Shown here: piece by piece, positions 1 through 14,363 of the stretch
Numbering within the stretch: the stretch's first letter is position 1
Layout: the number at the start of each line of letters is the position of its first letter
Origin: Vitis vinifera
Lineage: Eukaryota > Streptophyta > Magnoliopsida > Vitales > Vitaceae
Direction: 5' to 3'
Assembly: GCF_030704535.1 (NCBI RefSeq)
Contig: NC_081812.1
Coordinates: 19,624,501-19,688,500 of the forward strand
DNA: 64,000 nt
The notes under the pieces: model-generated
What the model was told of the DNA's origin: nothing
The model's input: the letters and a program-made list of their open reading frames with translations, nothing else
Databases searched by the model: none
Position numbers and translations under genes: made by a program

Positions 1-3000
1 TGACCAGTCTTCGTGGATTGCTTCCTTCTATTATCACGATGTTGATTGGTGCTCTTTGCTGTTTCATTCTGCCCAATAAATCCAAGATTAGAATTAAAGT
101 CTATCAATATCTAAATCAACTCAACATGCTATTAAAGATAAATTTTAATTTAAAGTTTTTATGTTTCCAAGGAAGAATGACACTAACCTTTGAGGTCATA
201 TGATTCACCTTGGCATTGGAGAGACCAGTAAATTTTTTACTGCTGGACTCGCTCCGACCTTGTTTCTCTTCCTTCATCAATTTCAGTTCCTCTTCAAGGG
301 CTTCGGCTCTCTTCAGGCATTCATTCTTCTCCTCCTCAAGTTGTTCTACTTTTCGCTGAAATTGCCTGACTTCTCTCCTAATCCGGCTGAGCTCATTCTT
401 CAGCTCAGCATCCTGAGCACAGAATGCCTCTCTTGCAGTTAAATCACCCTCCATGCGCAAAATCTTTTCTTCTAATACAACTCGATTTAGTTTGCAGTCC
501 TCTAATTCAGATGTGGACGTTTCCAAGCTAGAAATCTTCTCAATGAATGAAATCTTCTCTGCCTTGAGTTCTTCGTTATCTGCAGATATTAAATGCAATG
601 AAGCTTCCATTTTTCCCCTTTCAAATTTAGCTGCATCAAACTCAGCCTTTAGAGCCAAAACTTCATCCTGAAGAGGTGCTAATTTCTGCAACTGAACCTT
701 CAAACTAGCAGTTTCTTCCAGGAGTTGTTGGCGCTCATATTCAGAAACTGTAAGCTTTAGTTCAAGATCACTCAAAGTGGTCTTAAGTTTCTCTTCACTT
801 GATCTATAATTTTCCAGCAACTTCAAATTTTTTTTGTGGTCAGCCATCAGCATTGAATGATTTTGTTTGGAAATAGAAAGGTCACTCGTCAAGCCTTGTA
901 CCTTTTCTTCAGATTCCAGTTGGACAATATAGAGCTCATTCTCAATCAATTTAACTTTAGACTGAACTTCTTGAAGCTCAGATTCAAGTTTAGCTTTATC
1001 TGCATGTAAGCTGGATGCTTCATAAACAGAATTGGATGTTATTCTCTCTCTTTCATCATGGGTTGCAGAAATTTGATTGTTTAGGTGTTCTACCTCTTTC
1101 TGAAGCTTCTCAACTTCTGCTGTCTTCTCCGAGTACCTCTGATTGAATAAGCTTTCCCCCAGAATAAGTTTCTCCTTCTGTTTCCTGTTTTCTTGAAGTA
1201 GAATATCTAATTCTGAAGTGAAGATTTTCTCTTTTGAAGCCATATCTTCAAGCATTGAAGAAAGATTTTCTTCTAAAACTTCTACTCTTTTGGAGCAATT
1301 GGCAAATCTTTTCTGTGATTCCCTCAATTTGGCCTCCAATAGAGTAGAGCCCTCATGCAACTCCAGTTTTTGCTTTCTCAACTCTCCGTTGGACTTCTGA
1401 AGAGAGCTGCACTCTTCAATGAGCCTCTCAGCAGTGGCCTTTAATTTAGGGTTTGCTCTTTTCAGGTAGTCACACTCTTCTTGAGCTTCTGACCATTTAG
1501 TTTGCATGTCCTGTAGTTTTTGTTCTATAACCACCTTTTGTGTCTCCATCTCAATTGCCAGTCTTCTGATCTCATCTTGGAAACTCGAGGCTACAGATTT
1601 AGAATTCTCTAGTTCCAGCTGGCAGGATGCTCTCTCATCGGTCAAATACCTTAGTTGAGCTTCCAAGCCTGATGTGCGTTCTGATAACTGAACATTCTCT
1701 AGTTCTAACTCGGATATATGGAGCTCTAGTTCACGCTTTCCATTCTCTAGCTCTGACATTTTCCTCCGAAGGATCCTGTTGGCAGAAACATGGGAATCCA
1801 CACTGCTGCTAAGCACCATTAAATCATTTCGCAAATCATCCAAGCATTTGGAGGTAATATTACTTTCTCTCACCACAATTTCAATGTTTTCCTCCAGCTG
1901 AGTTTTTTCTTTTTGAAGCTCAGAAACCTGACTTTCTGATTCCCTTTGGGACTGTCTAAGGAGACCAATTTCCTCTTCCTTTGATAGCAGACAAGCTTCA
2001 AGCTTTATTATCTCAGACTTTCTTTCTGTCAGTTCCTTATCCAGATCTGTAACTTTAACTTCCAGTTCCATCTTTGAACTCTCAATTTCATGAATCGATC
2101 GAAAAAGATTATTTTCCTTTACAATGTAGTCTTCCAGCTTCTTTTGGGCCTCTATAATTGTTCTGCTCCCATCCCTGATCTCAGCTTCATCATGTTTGCG
2201 AACTTCTTCACATTCAATTATCCTTGCTTCCAATAATCTGTTCAGTTCAACTAAACAGTTCAAGATAGATTCCACATGGTCTCTCTGAGCAATCACATCT
2301 ACACTCTTCAAATCAACTAAGTTATCAATATCGCAGCCACATTCTTCATTCACATTAGAAGATACACCATACCATGGTTTCTTTATTTGAGACAGAGCCA
2401 TCTGAAGCTGTTTAAATACTTCAGAAAAAATAGTTGATGTTCCAAAGGCAGCAAGCTGATCCTCCCCATGCACTTTCTTCTCCAGCTCTTGTTCCAGATG
2501 GCATATTTGGAGCTTAAGTTCACTCACTTCTGACTCAGAACTGGAATAGGATTTAGCCGGAACCTCAGTGGATGAAAAATCAAAGGATGCGCTTCCTCCC
2601 ATGGATTTGCTTTTTGATTCCTTAAGCTTGAATAAGAGTTCCAGATTTTCATCTGTGAGCTCATTGCAATCTCTCTCTAGCTCCTCCAACTTTACTTTCA
2701 AGGCTTCAATTTCTTTGATCAGACTTTCATCACCTCCATTATTGGCAACCATTTGCTCTGAATTTGTTCCTTTGATAGACTCAGATAATCTTGCTTCCAA
2801 GTCGACGATTTCTTCTTCTTTAGCAGATAATTTGGATTTGTATCCTGTCTCAACATCCAAAATAGCCTGATTACTCAAACTCCGTTCATTCTCTAACTCA
2901 TGGTTTTTGTCTTCCAAGGCTTGTTCCAGAAATCCCACCTTAACTTGTAAATTTTTCTCCGAATCCTGCAATTGTTGCAGCTGGAGTGCTACATCCTTGT

Positions 3001-6000
3001 TTTCTGCTAAACTCTCATGGATGGAGCTATCTGCATCATTGAGTTTCAACCGTAAAGCTGCAAGATCCTCTAGCTCAATTTTCTGCTTTTCTATCGTCAA
3101 TTCCAGTTCCTGAAGGACAGAAACAAGCTCAATGTTTGACTCTTGACTTCTCCTCAACTGCAGAGCAAGATTTGCATTGGATTCTTTCTGAAATTTTATC
3201 TCATCCTCTAGTTCCTTTTGAATATGGGTTGCTCCTTCATCTTGAAATGTGGACTCCCCCATGGCTTGTTTCATCTTTGATTCCTCTAACAATATTTTCA
3301 GTTGATCAATTTCTTTCTTCAAGGCATCACGTTCTGAGTATGCTGCTGAAAGCTCCATATCCAAAGTTGCCTGGTTTTTTGACTGATCAGAGAACTCCTT
3401 CCTCAGGATTTCCAAATCAAGCATTAGCTTCTGCGAATTTCTTTCCCACATTTTTGCTTCTGCACGAAGCTCTTCTATTGTATCTTCTGCAGCTTCCAGA
3501 AGGTTTTTAGAAGAACCACCATTTGTCAAGGATGATGAGGCAATAACATTTGAAGCACTTAGAGCTATGTCTGGCGGAGGATTCTGAGAAAGATTTCCTG
3601 AACCCATTACCCTTGAATTAAATAATGAATGAATTGATTGAGGAGGATCTTCAAAGGTATATTTGTCGTGAGATGCACTAGTTTGGGAGCTGGTTGAGTC
3701 ATCTCTTCCAGTGGGTTTGTTCCCATCACCATTCATGTTGTTTGCAGAGGAGAAACTTCCCCTTACTACAAATCCCCCAGCAGAGTCAAAGCTGTGATTG
3801 GAACCTGATGTCGAGAAACTTGTTTCCTGCAGGGAAGTGAGGATGTTATGTCAATTGCATAGTAACAACAAAGAATGATTAAAGTAATTAAGTAATGGCC
3901 TCTTTTGCATACACCATATGCACACCACAGCAGAAAATTAATAAATCCATATACAGAGCCCCCCATTACTGGGAGTATATATGAATATGATTTCATGGCT
4001 TGTACTCAAACATTTATAGGAAATTTATATATTTATATCTTTTTTCTGCATCATGAGCCAGTTTAATAACTTGGGGCAAAGATTACAGTTAAATTCCCTA
4101 AATGAGGCAAGAATGCTTGTTCTCCAACCAAGATTAATAGGATCAATTTGGAGATTGAAAGAAAAGATTTTAATGAACCCACACATTAGTTTTTCCTTAA
4201 TCCTTTTGTTGTAGGGTATGTTCAGTGCTGAAAGAAGTCCATGTTTCAATGAAGAGTTCATTCAAAACACAGCACAAGTTTTGACCAAATAGGATGGAAT
4301 GAAACTGTAGAGAGCTATAGGAAGATAAAATGTGTAGGGCACTCCTCCCTATTAACATAATACAAATATATAACTACCTAGGAATTCCAATTGTGGTTCT
4401 ATTCACTATTTTAGGAGTTGGATTCAAGCTGTCTCCGGTTCCAGCTCTCAAGGAACAGCTGAAATGCGTGTAGTAGTGTGGTTTCTTCAAATTCCAATCT
4501 CCATAAGTTCCTGAGACCAGTTTAGAGGCTTACAAGAGATTCCACCTTTATTTTCTTGAAAAATGTGTACAAGAAGGTGTATCAACATTTTTATAGTGGC
4601 GCCTGTTCTAAATTTTTTACTTTCTGCATTATTCTATAGTTATGATGTGTTGACGCTCAAGGACATGTTGTATCTGTTATGTTATGCAGTATATTTTTAT
4701 TTGAATATTGAAGCTAACATAACAATGCACCAAGGGGAGCAAATGGGCTGAGAAGTACATGCATAGAAATAGAAAACACAGCAGAGGAGGATATCACAAC
4801 AAACAGCATACAAAATCTATCAAATATTTCACAAAATGAGAGATCATCATTCAAAGTTTGCAGCACTATTCCACAAAGTAAAATGTGATTAACCTTATAA
4901 AATTCCTAGTAATTGTTAATGTGATTTAGCCATAAAGTAATTTTTTAGGAAAGTGAGACAATCGGTCTTGGTTCAGCTTATTAGATATTGACCAAGATAT
5001 AGATTTTCAAGTTTGTAGATTACATGGCTCTAATTTTTTTTATGACTAAAGCAGTGGTTCAGACAATTCTAATGACATTGGACACATAATGTTATCTTCT
5101 AAAATCATATCAGGCAAGAAAAATTATGCACAACTGACATGTTCTTGCAATGAGCATGAGCATAACAAAAGATGGGAAATCCACCATGTTTAAGTACAAC
5201 AGAAGAGAGTTATACAACCAATGATGAGAGAAAAAGTGTCACACCCTACTCCCAAGTTCTCCAGGATGTGAGGTAGGTTCCAAGTCTTTACTAGAGGATG
5301 ATCCTCCATTCTTTGCAGCATTATCAGACCCATCCAACTTTATATCTGTATCATGATTATCCACCTTTGGATCCTCTTCATGGGAATTTGTGTCTTTGGA
5401 TTCCTCATCCCTAGAAAACATGCAGCAAAGCTTCCAAATGAAACGAAATAGTGGAAATTCAAACAAAGAATAAAGAAGCTTCAGCATCAAGAACAAACCT
5501 TTGTTTTATCCTTGGTGTTAAGCAATGAATTTTTACCTACAAATTAGACAGACAAGAAAAACAGAGTTAGAGCCAGAATGGCAGATCAGATGGCTTTTTA
5601 GTAGTGGCAGTGCACTACCAAACAAGCTAATGCTAAAATACAAGGCCATAACTACAAAGTGAAAAAACCATCTGAGAGATGGAGAATAGTAATGACTGCT
5701 AACTAGCTATAGGCTTGAACTTCACATTGTCAGTTCAATAACTCTATTTCTCTATTAGTTACACCATCAGTAACTGCTTTTAACTTACTTTAAATAGAAC
5801 TAGAAATTTGCTTAGTACTACTTGTGAATTTCCTTTCACTTTGCTTTGTGGATTCGAAGGGTTCTCCTCCTTTTCCTCTTCAACTTCTCTCCAAGTCAAG
5901 AATGGACTTCTTACATAATGAATTTCAAAATTTTCTGGTTGATCAGGAGAATAACTTTCTAGATTTAAAAAAAAAAAATTGGAAAAATTATGAACCATTG

Positions 6001-8275
6001 TCTCAATTCTAATGACTGGCAACTGCTAACAAAACAAAGCAAAGCATTGTTTTTACTGTTGCTAGATCACAGAAGGTTAGTGAAATATCCCACCACATTG
6101 CCTACATTTCACGTTACCTTCACAAGAGGAGAAGGGTATGTGAATGCAGCACAGATTAAGAGCAGTCATAGAGTAGATGTGACCACAGAGAGTGGTGAAC
6201 AAAGGTCTTGTTAAGACCCTAGTGGTTTGAAGGTTTTGATATAAGTTTTGTCATAGACATTTGGGACATTTTTAGATGCACCTTCCTTGGAAATATTCTT
6301 ATTTCCATTTGTATCTATATCTCCTATATCCTTTGGGCATCAATCTCCCATCGTGTTTTGTGGGAATTAGGAATCATCCACTCTCCCCCACAGTGACTTT
6401 TACGTGGTGTTTTGGGGAATGCATGGTAGAGTATTCGTCATTGACATGAAAATATGACTCACACTTTCTGTTATGAAGAATTGTAGATTAGTGATTGAAA
6501 AAACAACTAAGACATCACATGCCAAACTAATAAATATTTAACTATTAACCGCTTTAAGAGAGACTATCTTCCACATTTTTTCCCTTTTGAGTGGAAAAGC
6601 TCCTCGCAAAAATCATACTCCTCACTTAATGACAGACCATTTATCTTCCATTTAAAATGCAGTCAAGGAAGCTCAAATAACTCAAATATAATCTTCCATA
6701 GAAACAAAGATATATGTATATGTGTGCATGCATATACATATAGAACAAGGAGAAAATTCTCTGAAATAAAATTTGACTCATTGGATTAAACTAGCTTCTA
6801 CATCTCCTGTCCATTCAACATCTTGGAAATCACAGACAGAAAATCCTTGATCCTGCTACTCAATTCATTCTCAAACAAACCACTCTCAATTTCTAGTTGA
6901 CTGCAATCAAATCTTCATAAGTAAATCCCTGATCTTTAAATTTTGTAATAATGGAAACATCACCAGCATGAGTGTATGACTCACTTGTAAAATTGTCCCA
7001 TGATTGCACTTCTTCAAAGGCAATGAAACTGAAACAGAGGCACTTGAACTCATGTAGCTTGCCATATTGATGGTAGCCTCTCCAAGGATCCCAGTTCTAG
7101 CTGATCCCTATAATAAGAAAGTCACTTGGAATTATAACAGTCCATTTAAAGAAAGCAAAGGTAATGAACAAAAAGAATATAAGAAAAAAAAAAATCATTT
7201 CCTGGTCCATAGAGAATAAAACAACAATAATCATAATTGCCAATCTGTTATTTAAGTAGCGATAATCAGCAACGAGAGGATGTGCACATTGTACAGAGTT
7301 GACAATACTAAGACCCCTCAAGCGTTGTCTCCCATTACAAGGACAATTTGTCAAAGAAATGCATGGTTAGAACATAGAGTCGATGGGTGGTAACAACAAT
7401 AATACCATGGCAACAACAAACTTGAAGAGAAACTCCTCCAGATCCTTCGAGTTATCCTCTTGGGAAATCCAAATTGATTCTGACAGGGTTTCTGTCCATT
7501 GACAATTTCCATTCCGTGCTGATGCTTTGCTCGACTTTGCAATTGATTTACCTGTTTCGACGGAGACAATAGACACAAAAAGTTTGTCCCACCCTTTTGG
7601 CACCTGTTACCACAAAATACTAGTAGTTAGCAAAAGGAGTGACAATTCACCACGTATCCTAGATACTCAATTCAGCCAAAGCCTTTCTTTGAACCAAATG
7701 GGGTTAGCTATACAATATCATTAATCTGATGGAAATAAATCCTCAGTCTATCACTTGGTTTGAAACAATTCCGCCATTCAGCAGTAGATGATAGTTTTAA
7801 GTATTCAACCTCTTTAAGAATCTCAGAAGACTATGAAAAATTTCACAATCATAGTAGAAAACATGCCATTATTTAATACTTAGATCAACCTCTCATGAAC
7901 AAATCCGGCATATGAAATAAAAGATAGTTTCTCGGTCTTGCATAGTACGGAATTCAAAATTTATAGCAGTTCGAGCAACATTTTGGGAAATCGTTAATGG
8001 TGAAGTTTCCGTAAGGCATTGCAACATTTTCATGAAAATTATCAATGTTTTTGAACGAGAAAGTGCATTACAAGGAAGCAGAGCCTATGTTTAATTCCAT
8101 CAAAGAAGGAAGAAGAGGAAAGAAGGTAAAATGCTTGAAAAGGGCTTATATTCTCACTCATTTTCCTTCCTTTTCCACCAAACAGGGAGCGTACCTGAGT
8201 AGCCTGAAAGTTTGAGAATTTGAAATCAACCCTCTCCCCTGATTTAGCCGCCTTGTTCCTATGCAACCTGAACAT
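1..8275 (-). CDS. NT-C2 domain coiled-coil protein (myosin heavy chain-related), 3' end outside window
   Basis: Minus-strand gene; the exons I read are 8195-8275, 7406-7603, 6985-7107, 5499-5536, 5245-5410, 188-3826 and 1-68 (partial). All have GT/AG borders and lengths that keep one frame, giving more than 1,430 residues. The start MFRLHRNKAAKSGERV and the first ~150 residues match the plant NT-C2 (EEIG1/EHBP1-type) domain, a membrane-binding C2-like fold. An acidic Ser-rich linker follows, then about 1,000 residues of Leu/Glu/Lys heptads encoded by the 3.6-kb sixth exon, which is one long coiled coil. Recalled Arabidopsis relatives are At1g63300 and At5g41140, labelled myosin heavy chain-related although there is no motor domain. 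The likely role is an organelle- or membrane-associated scaffold; the exact function is unknown. Exon 4 is only 38 nt. Introns 4 and 5 (5537-6984 and 3827-5244) are about 1.4 kb each and hold nothing I recognise. Confidence 0.9.
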
Positions 8276-9152
8276 TTTGTTTTTAATTCCCTTTCTCTCT
8301 CCAAACTCTTACAAATTCAGAAAACAACCACCATTATCACAAACTCATCGCCTACTTAGTGGGAGAAACGGATGATGAAAGAATCGAGTGACAGAACCAA
8401 AGCAGAGGGAAGGGGAGGGAGAGAGTTAGCTAGCTGGTCATTATTGTAGGTTGTTGTTTTATTTTCGCACACTGCTTTTCCTTTTCTTTGGCGTCTCATT
8501 CATGTGTATGACAACGAGCGAGTATACACGAACGATGCACTCAAGCGCATATGCGGAACCAGCCGGCCCCATTTAAAATTTTAAACCAGTGTGTATGTTC
8601 ATCTCCAGCGTACATAAAGAGGTCATTACGTGTTCAAAATAAATCGCCTTATAAATCTATAATTCGACAAGAGAAAGGAAGAAAGAAGTGGGCCATCCCC
8701 TCGGCATCATCGACGCTGTGATATTCCCACGATTTTTTCCGATGTCTTCCATTCCTTCCGTTTGTTTTGTCTCCTACTCTACATTTTTCTATGGAATGTC
8801 CGACCGCTACACTCCTCTCCTAATTTACCCACCGCTTTGAATTGATTGATGGTCTTTTTTTTGGCTGTTGCCCCATTCATATTTCTTTATCTGCATCCAA
8901 CCACACTTATCTTCACTTCTAATTAACAAACAAAGCATACAAAAGTTGAAGGTTTTGTATAAAATAATTCATAGATGATGTTACTTTCATTGTCTGCACC
9001 CAATTTTAATTTTTCGAATTGGTATTGAAATGACTACAAATTAAAATTATAACCATTCACAGTTATAATAGAAACAAAATCAAGATTGGGACTTAGTTTG
9101 ATAATTTGATAGATGGTTCTGATAAAGTGCTTTATTTTATTTCAAAAGTTAG
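8276..9152. other. 5' flank of the NT-C2 gene, no gene seen
   Basis: This stretch holds the leader and promoter side of the minus-strand NT-C2 gene. There is pyrimidine-rich transcript-sense sequence just upstream of its ATG at 8275. I see no open frame with coding character and no repeat beyond short AT-rich runs. Confidence 0.5.
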
Positions 9153-10707
9153 AAAAGAGTTTTCCAAAGAAGAGGAGGGACCTCCACAAATTCCAAAGGA
9201 AGAGCTGTAGTTTGTGACCAAAGCTATGGTAAGACTGCTTTTGGGCCTAAGGATCAGTACAAAACAGTACCTTGCTGGAATCTAAAAGAAGAGCTCGGAG
9301 TTGTTTCTTTAATCGAGGCTCAAGTAACAAAGTGATAACTGGTAAGTAACTACCGCTAACACCTTTCTTACTACAGTTGCTCCAATGTTTTGGTGCAATG
9401 TTTGATATAGAATGCTCGTAAATGGGGGAAACTTGCAGAGAGAACCATCTGCCGAAATTCTTCTTCAGTCCTATGCTACCCCTTGGCTCTGTTGATTGTC
9501 ATGACAACGATGTCTCCCTCCAAGAGGGTTGTGTTTTAATGCTATTGTCCCACTCCTTTGGCAGCACAGACTCACAGGTATCATCTTTCCACCCACCGGG
9601 AGTGCAATGGAGCAGTTCCTCATCACTCCAAGTTGTCAACACCCATTGTCAAATACAGTATCTGTGCTAAAAAAATACGAGACAAACGCATTTACTTGTG
9701 ATATTGGCATTATTGAGACAGGGAGAGTGTCGTTGCTCACTCTGTAGCATATATTACATGTTCAGTGTTCTTTAGAATCTCAAAATATACATCACATCAG
9801 TTTTTGTGGACCATATCGCAAAATTCAGTCCAAAAAGCATCCATCATCATGTCCATTTCAACCAGCTTTTTTCTTGTGTAACATTACATGATGCCAACTC
9901 CGGACACAGAAAGATTCGTATATCAGTTGTGGACCGTCTTTGAGTTTTTCTTTCCCAATGTCCGCCACTCATCTAGACTCACTAAGAGAGTTTTACAGCT
10001 TCAGAAAAGTCCCAAAGTAGAAAAATATGCAACAACGCATCACCAGGGCCCCCTTCGGCAAAAGCATCATATAATATGATTATTTAACTATAGTCTCTTC
10101 TCAGATTGCTCGGTAACTTGGGCTCTTAAATATCAATAATTTTCATTTCTTCTTACCAAAATGTATGTTCCCAACATGCTTGGGAAAAAAAAAAGAAAGG
10201 AAAAGGATAGATACAATGTGTTAATGGTATGAGAGGGAGAGTATCAAGATCCAGTCGCACCAAACATCAAACTTGGAACACAAGTAATAAATACCTTCCA
10301 AATGAAGTCATAAAAGCAGGGAACCAACCCAATGAAGTTAATAACACAGGGATCCAACTGACTGAACTTGAACTTGTACAAGTACAACCACTGAAAAGTT
10401 GCTATTATCTCCTGATGTCCTCTGGAGTCCTTTGTCACATATATGGTTCCAATGAATTGAAATTTTGCCAAATCAATGTATGAAAAAGAGAGATTTTAGG
10501 TCCAGGGCAGTGGGTTTCATACTTGACTGGACAAGTACCTCCTGAACAATATTAGATCCAGGCTGCCCTCCACGCCTAATGAGGGGGCTTGGCTTGCATC
10601 TTCAATTCTCGAGTTTGAGAATCGATTTGATGAGCCAACTTATTGAAAAATTCTAAGGCCCAGGTACAAGCCCACATCAGTGTGGAACTCATTACTGCTG
10701 GACAAAT
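9153..10707 (-). pseudogene. Partial decayed duplicate of methyltransferase exon 3 and intron 2
   Basis: The segment aligns by eye along its length with 14036-15732, which holds the last exon and much of intron 2 of the methyltransferase gene. Shared blocks include the 3' flank (9160s versus 14040s), the exon (9397-9660 versus 14397-14667) and intron text ending in GGACAAATTG at about 10707 and 15732. In this copy the exon has frame-breaking indels. About 120 bp are also missing, which removes the C-terminal codons, the stop and the proximal 3' UTR. No counterpart of exon 1 or 2 is seen, so it cannot encode an enzyme. It reads as an old tandem partial duplication. Confidence 0.8.
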
Positions 10708-13700
10708 TGAGATGGCTTTCATTCCGTAATTGTAGAAATTCTGAGCCTTGCTGATATTGCCAAGTTTGGAAGCATTACGAGTGTGTAATGGAATTACGAA
10801 TTAGGTATTCTTTAGCATTGGAGATTGAGATTGTGGGAGAATAAGGAAAACATTATTTTAGTGTTGTCCAAATGTGATTAGTTAAAAAAAATAAAAAATT
10901 AAACATGCTTTTTTTAAGGTAGTTGAGTAGGTCTGCTATAGTGATAGAAGAAAGAATTTTTAGCACCCGCATGGAAAATAAAAAGAAGAAAAAATGGTGG
11001 TAGTTCAAAAGTCAAATTTTGATGATTTTACTATTAGATTGTATGTTTTGAGGGTTAGTTTCCCTAAAATATATCTACCTTGAAAACCAAAAGTCAAAAT
11101 TTTCAAAATTTTTTTTTTTTTTTAGGGGTGTATGATTATATAATTCTCATGCTCTAATATAGCTGATTGGACTTAGTTTTAACTTTTCATGATCTCTTTC
11201 ATGACCAACTCTTTTTGTCAATAGATTGCACTCTGTTTTCACCTTGATTGATTCAAAGAAGTGAAGGCCAACATCTATTCCACTTTTCAATGACATGATG
11301 ATAATTTTAATATAGAGTGATTCAAATTACAAATCTACCTTCACTTATTAAGTTACATGCGCAATATATGATATTTCTGTCTAATCAATCTAATCTCGTT
11401 CAACAAAAAAAGTCACAATGTTGATATTTAAGAAGTTTGAAAGACAATTATTTGATTTTAAACTTAAGGAGGTAATGTGTAAAACACGAGATAAGTTGAA
11501 AGGATAAAGTGTATTAAACTCTCGTTTTTAATTAATTGAAAAGGTAAAATTTACTTGCATAATAATCAAACAAATTATATGATATTCCTAATTTATTTTA
11601 TAAACCAAATAACAAATTATAATATCTTTAAAAAAAATCATTTGATCTATTTTAGGGAATTCAAACATTTTGATACTTTAAAAATAGATGAAAATAAAGA
11701 AAGAATTATAAGATGACTCACTGTATTATTAACCCTTACTTTAAAGAAGTCACTCAAATTCTTGAGAAAAAATTGCTCAAATTCTTGAAAGAATTAATCT
11801 ACACCTTTAAATTGTAGAATAAAGCAAATATTATAACTTTCTTATTTCTTACTCTTCAAATCAAAGTTTTTTGGAGACCATTTTTTTTCCTTTCTATTTT
11901 GTCTTTTCAATTTTTTTGTAATATGAAGAACAATTGAACTTTTATTTTTCTCTCTTTTCTTTCTCATTATTTGATACCATGTTGAGTTTTTTATTTTTTT
12001 TATTTATTATTTTTTATCTTTGTGAGATTTTATTTGCTTACAAAATAACATCTATTTTTAATTATAAGGTTTTCAATTTAATTGTTGTTGACAATGTAAT
12101 AGATTTAACCTTATTTTTCATATTAATTTGTTTTTTTTATTCGTATAGTTGTATTTATAATATTTATTGGTTCTTCTATTTATTGATGGTTTAATTTATT
12201 TTTTATAAATTCCTTGGTAGGGGTATATTTTTTTTTATTATTTCTAAATATTTCCAAAAAATTATAAGGTTTTGTTTTACCCTCTAAACGCTGTACAAAG
12301 TTTTCTAAGGTTTAACTATCTGAACTATACACACTTGGTTCTTCTACTTTCTAGTCAATATTTTTTACAAATTCTATTATAGCAATTTTTACGATTCAAT
12401 TACAATTTTAATTTTCCTCCGTGTGTGTTTTTTTTGCAAGTGATTTGTTTTCAATTAAATATAATATAAAAAATAATGATGATATTACCACATTTATCAT
12501 AATTAATTTATATTTAAAAAAACATTTTTTTTTATTTTATAAAAAAATTGAAATAAAATATTTTACTTAAATGAGTAATTTTCCTGGACTAATAAATTAA
12601 TAATATATTTACATATTTTTGTAATAAATAAATTAATAATAAATGCATATTCATATATTTTTTATATAAATAATTTGATAATAATTTGATATTTATGTAT
12701 CGTTCAATAATTTTCCTAAGTTAAAAAATAAAAGTTTAATTTTAAATTTATGATTTTTATTTATTTATTTACATTATATTAATATTTATTATCTTATTAT
12801 TATTATATTTATTTATATGATATTTATATATCTTTTAATATTAAAAAAATATTAATATTATGTAAAAAGATGAATATTTTAACCCTTCAACATTCATTGG
12901 AAGATCAAAGATAAGTATAAATTTATTTAAAAATATATTAATATGAATCTATTTATTATCAATAAAAAATTAGAGGAATTTATTATTAATTTATTAATAT
13001 AAAGAATTAATACAAACACCTTTGTTTAAAAGTTTTCTATTATATTTTGTAAAATATTTTAAAAAACATATTTTATTACTTTGCACGTATTTTTTAACTA
13101 GTAATTAATAAATATCTTTAAAAATTCCATCTAAACATAAATTTTCTCCAATAAACTTGGTTTTATGTCAAAGTTTTGAAAAATAATCCATTTTGAATGG
13201 ATAAATACCAAATATATATATATAGATATATTTAAATGATTTTTACCATAAAAGAACAAAAAAAAAAAAGTGATGACATTTTTGTTGGCTAACTTTTAGG
13301 CCAAAAAGAGTGAATAGTTAGATTTACAAATTGTTCAAAATTCTTCAAACTAAACAAGGAGATGCCGAAATGATAAATCACAATGGCTACAAAGTCAAAT
13401 CCAAATAGAAAATTAAAGACATTAATAAAAGAAAGTGAGAGTATTATAAAATATTCTAAAAAGTTATCGTTTTAAAGAGTTCATGAGGACTTTAGTATAT
13501 ACCATGTACATAACTTGTGTAAGATATTTTAAAGAATTGTAAAGTATTTTAGAGTAGTGGAAAACTTTTGAAGCATCCAAAGAGTTTCTCAAGTCTCTTG
13601 AGTGCCTACAAATAGGGGATAATCTCATTTAGTCAAGACATCAATCATTTGAGAGTCTTCTAAACATTGTGAAGTGTTATAGGTTCAATCTCTCAAAGGA

Positions 13701-14035
13701 ATACATTTTACATGGATACTCTCTCATCCCTATCTCTCCCACCAATTAGGGTCTTTCATCTCGATTTGTTTTCTCCTTTCTCTTGTTTCATCATCTATCA
13801 CCGTATTCACATAGGTCGTCTTTTATACATATCCACATTCTTGCACTTTCACCCACTTTTTTTTTTTCTCTCCAAAAATGAAGACTAAACCTTAAAAAAA
13901 AATCCTTGCACCTATTTCAAGTGCAATAACAAAATGTGCAATATATATATAAAATAGGTAAAAAAAAGGTTTTTAAATCTTAAATTCTTATTTTATTTTG
14001 AAGGATTTACTTTGAATTTAGAATTGACTAACTCT
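10708..14035. other. AT-rich spacer, transposon-like, no gene seen
   Basis: This is about 3.3 kb between the two copies of the methyltransferase segment. Roughly 11.4-13.3 kb is extremely AT-rich, with homopolymers and short ATTTA-like words. The ORF at 11934-12194 is hydrophobic low-complexity translation of AT-rich DNA and is not credible as a gene. The right part (13440-13870) looks like an LTR and is listed separately. Confidence 0.5.
13440..13870 (+). mobile_element. Possible decayed LTR fragment
   Basis: The block shows an LTR-like order on the plus strand: an upstream AT-rich part, a TATA-like CTACAAATAGGGG at about 13607, then a run resembling an R/U5 region with pyrimidine-rich text. 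No TG/CA ends, primer-binding site or target duplication could be defined. It could also be an unrelated spacer with a chance resemblance. Confidence 0.3.
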
Positions 14036-14363
14036 TGAAAAGAGTTTTCTAAGAGGAGAGGGATGCTCCACAAACTCCAAAAGAAGAGCTCTAGTTTGTA
14101 ACCAAAGTTACGGTAAGACTGCTTTTGGGTTCAAAAATCAGTACAAAACTACACCTTGAAATCTAAAAGAGGAGCTTCTAGCTATCTCTTTAATTAAGGC
14201 TCAAGTAATGAAATTGATAAATAACTACAAATGACCCCATCTTACCACAGTTACTGCAATGTTTCGATGCACAATATGCATGATTTATTAATCTGAGCAA
14301 CAGATTAGGGCCTCCCAATGTGAGAATTCCATTTCCTTGGGTGTTGAATTTTACTTCTGGAAA

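Noticed and set aside
11934-12194. Hydrophobic frame of 86 codons
   Set aside because: Almost entirely Phe/Leu/Ile/Tyr from poly-T-rich DNA; no start context, no neighbours, no conservation signal.
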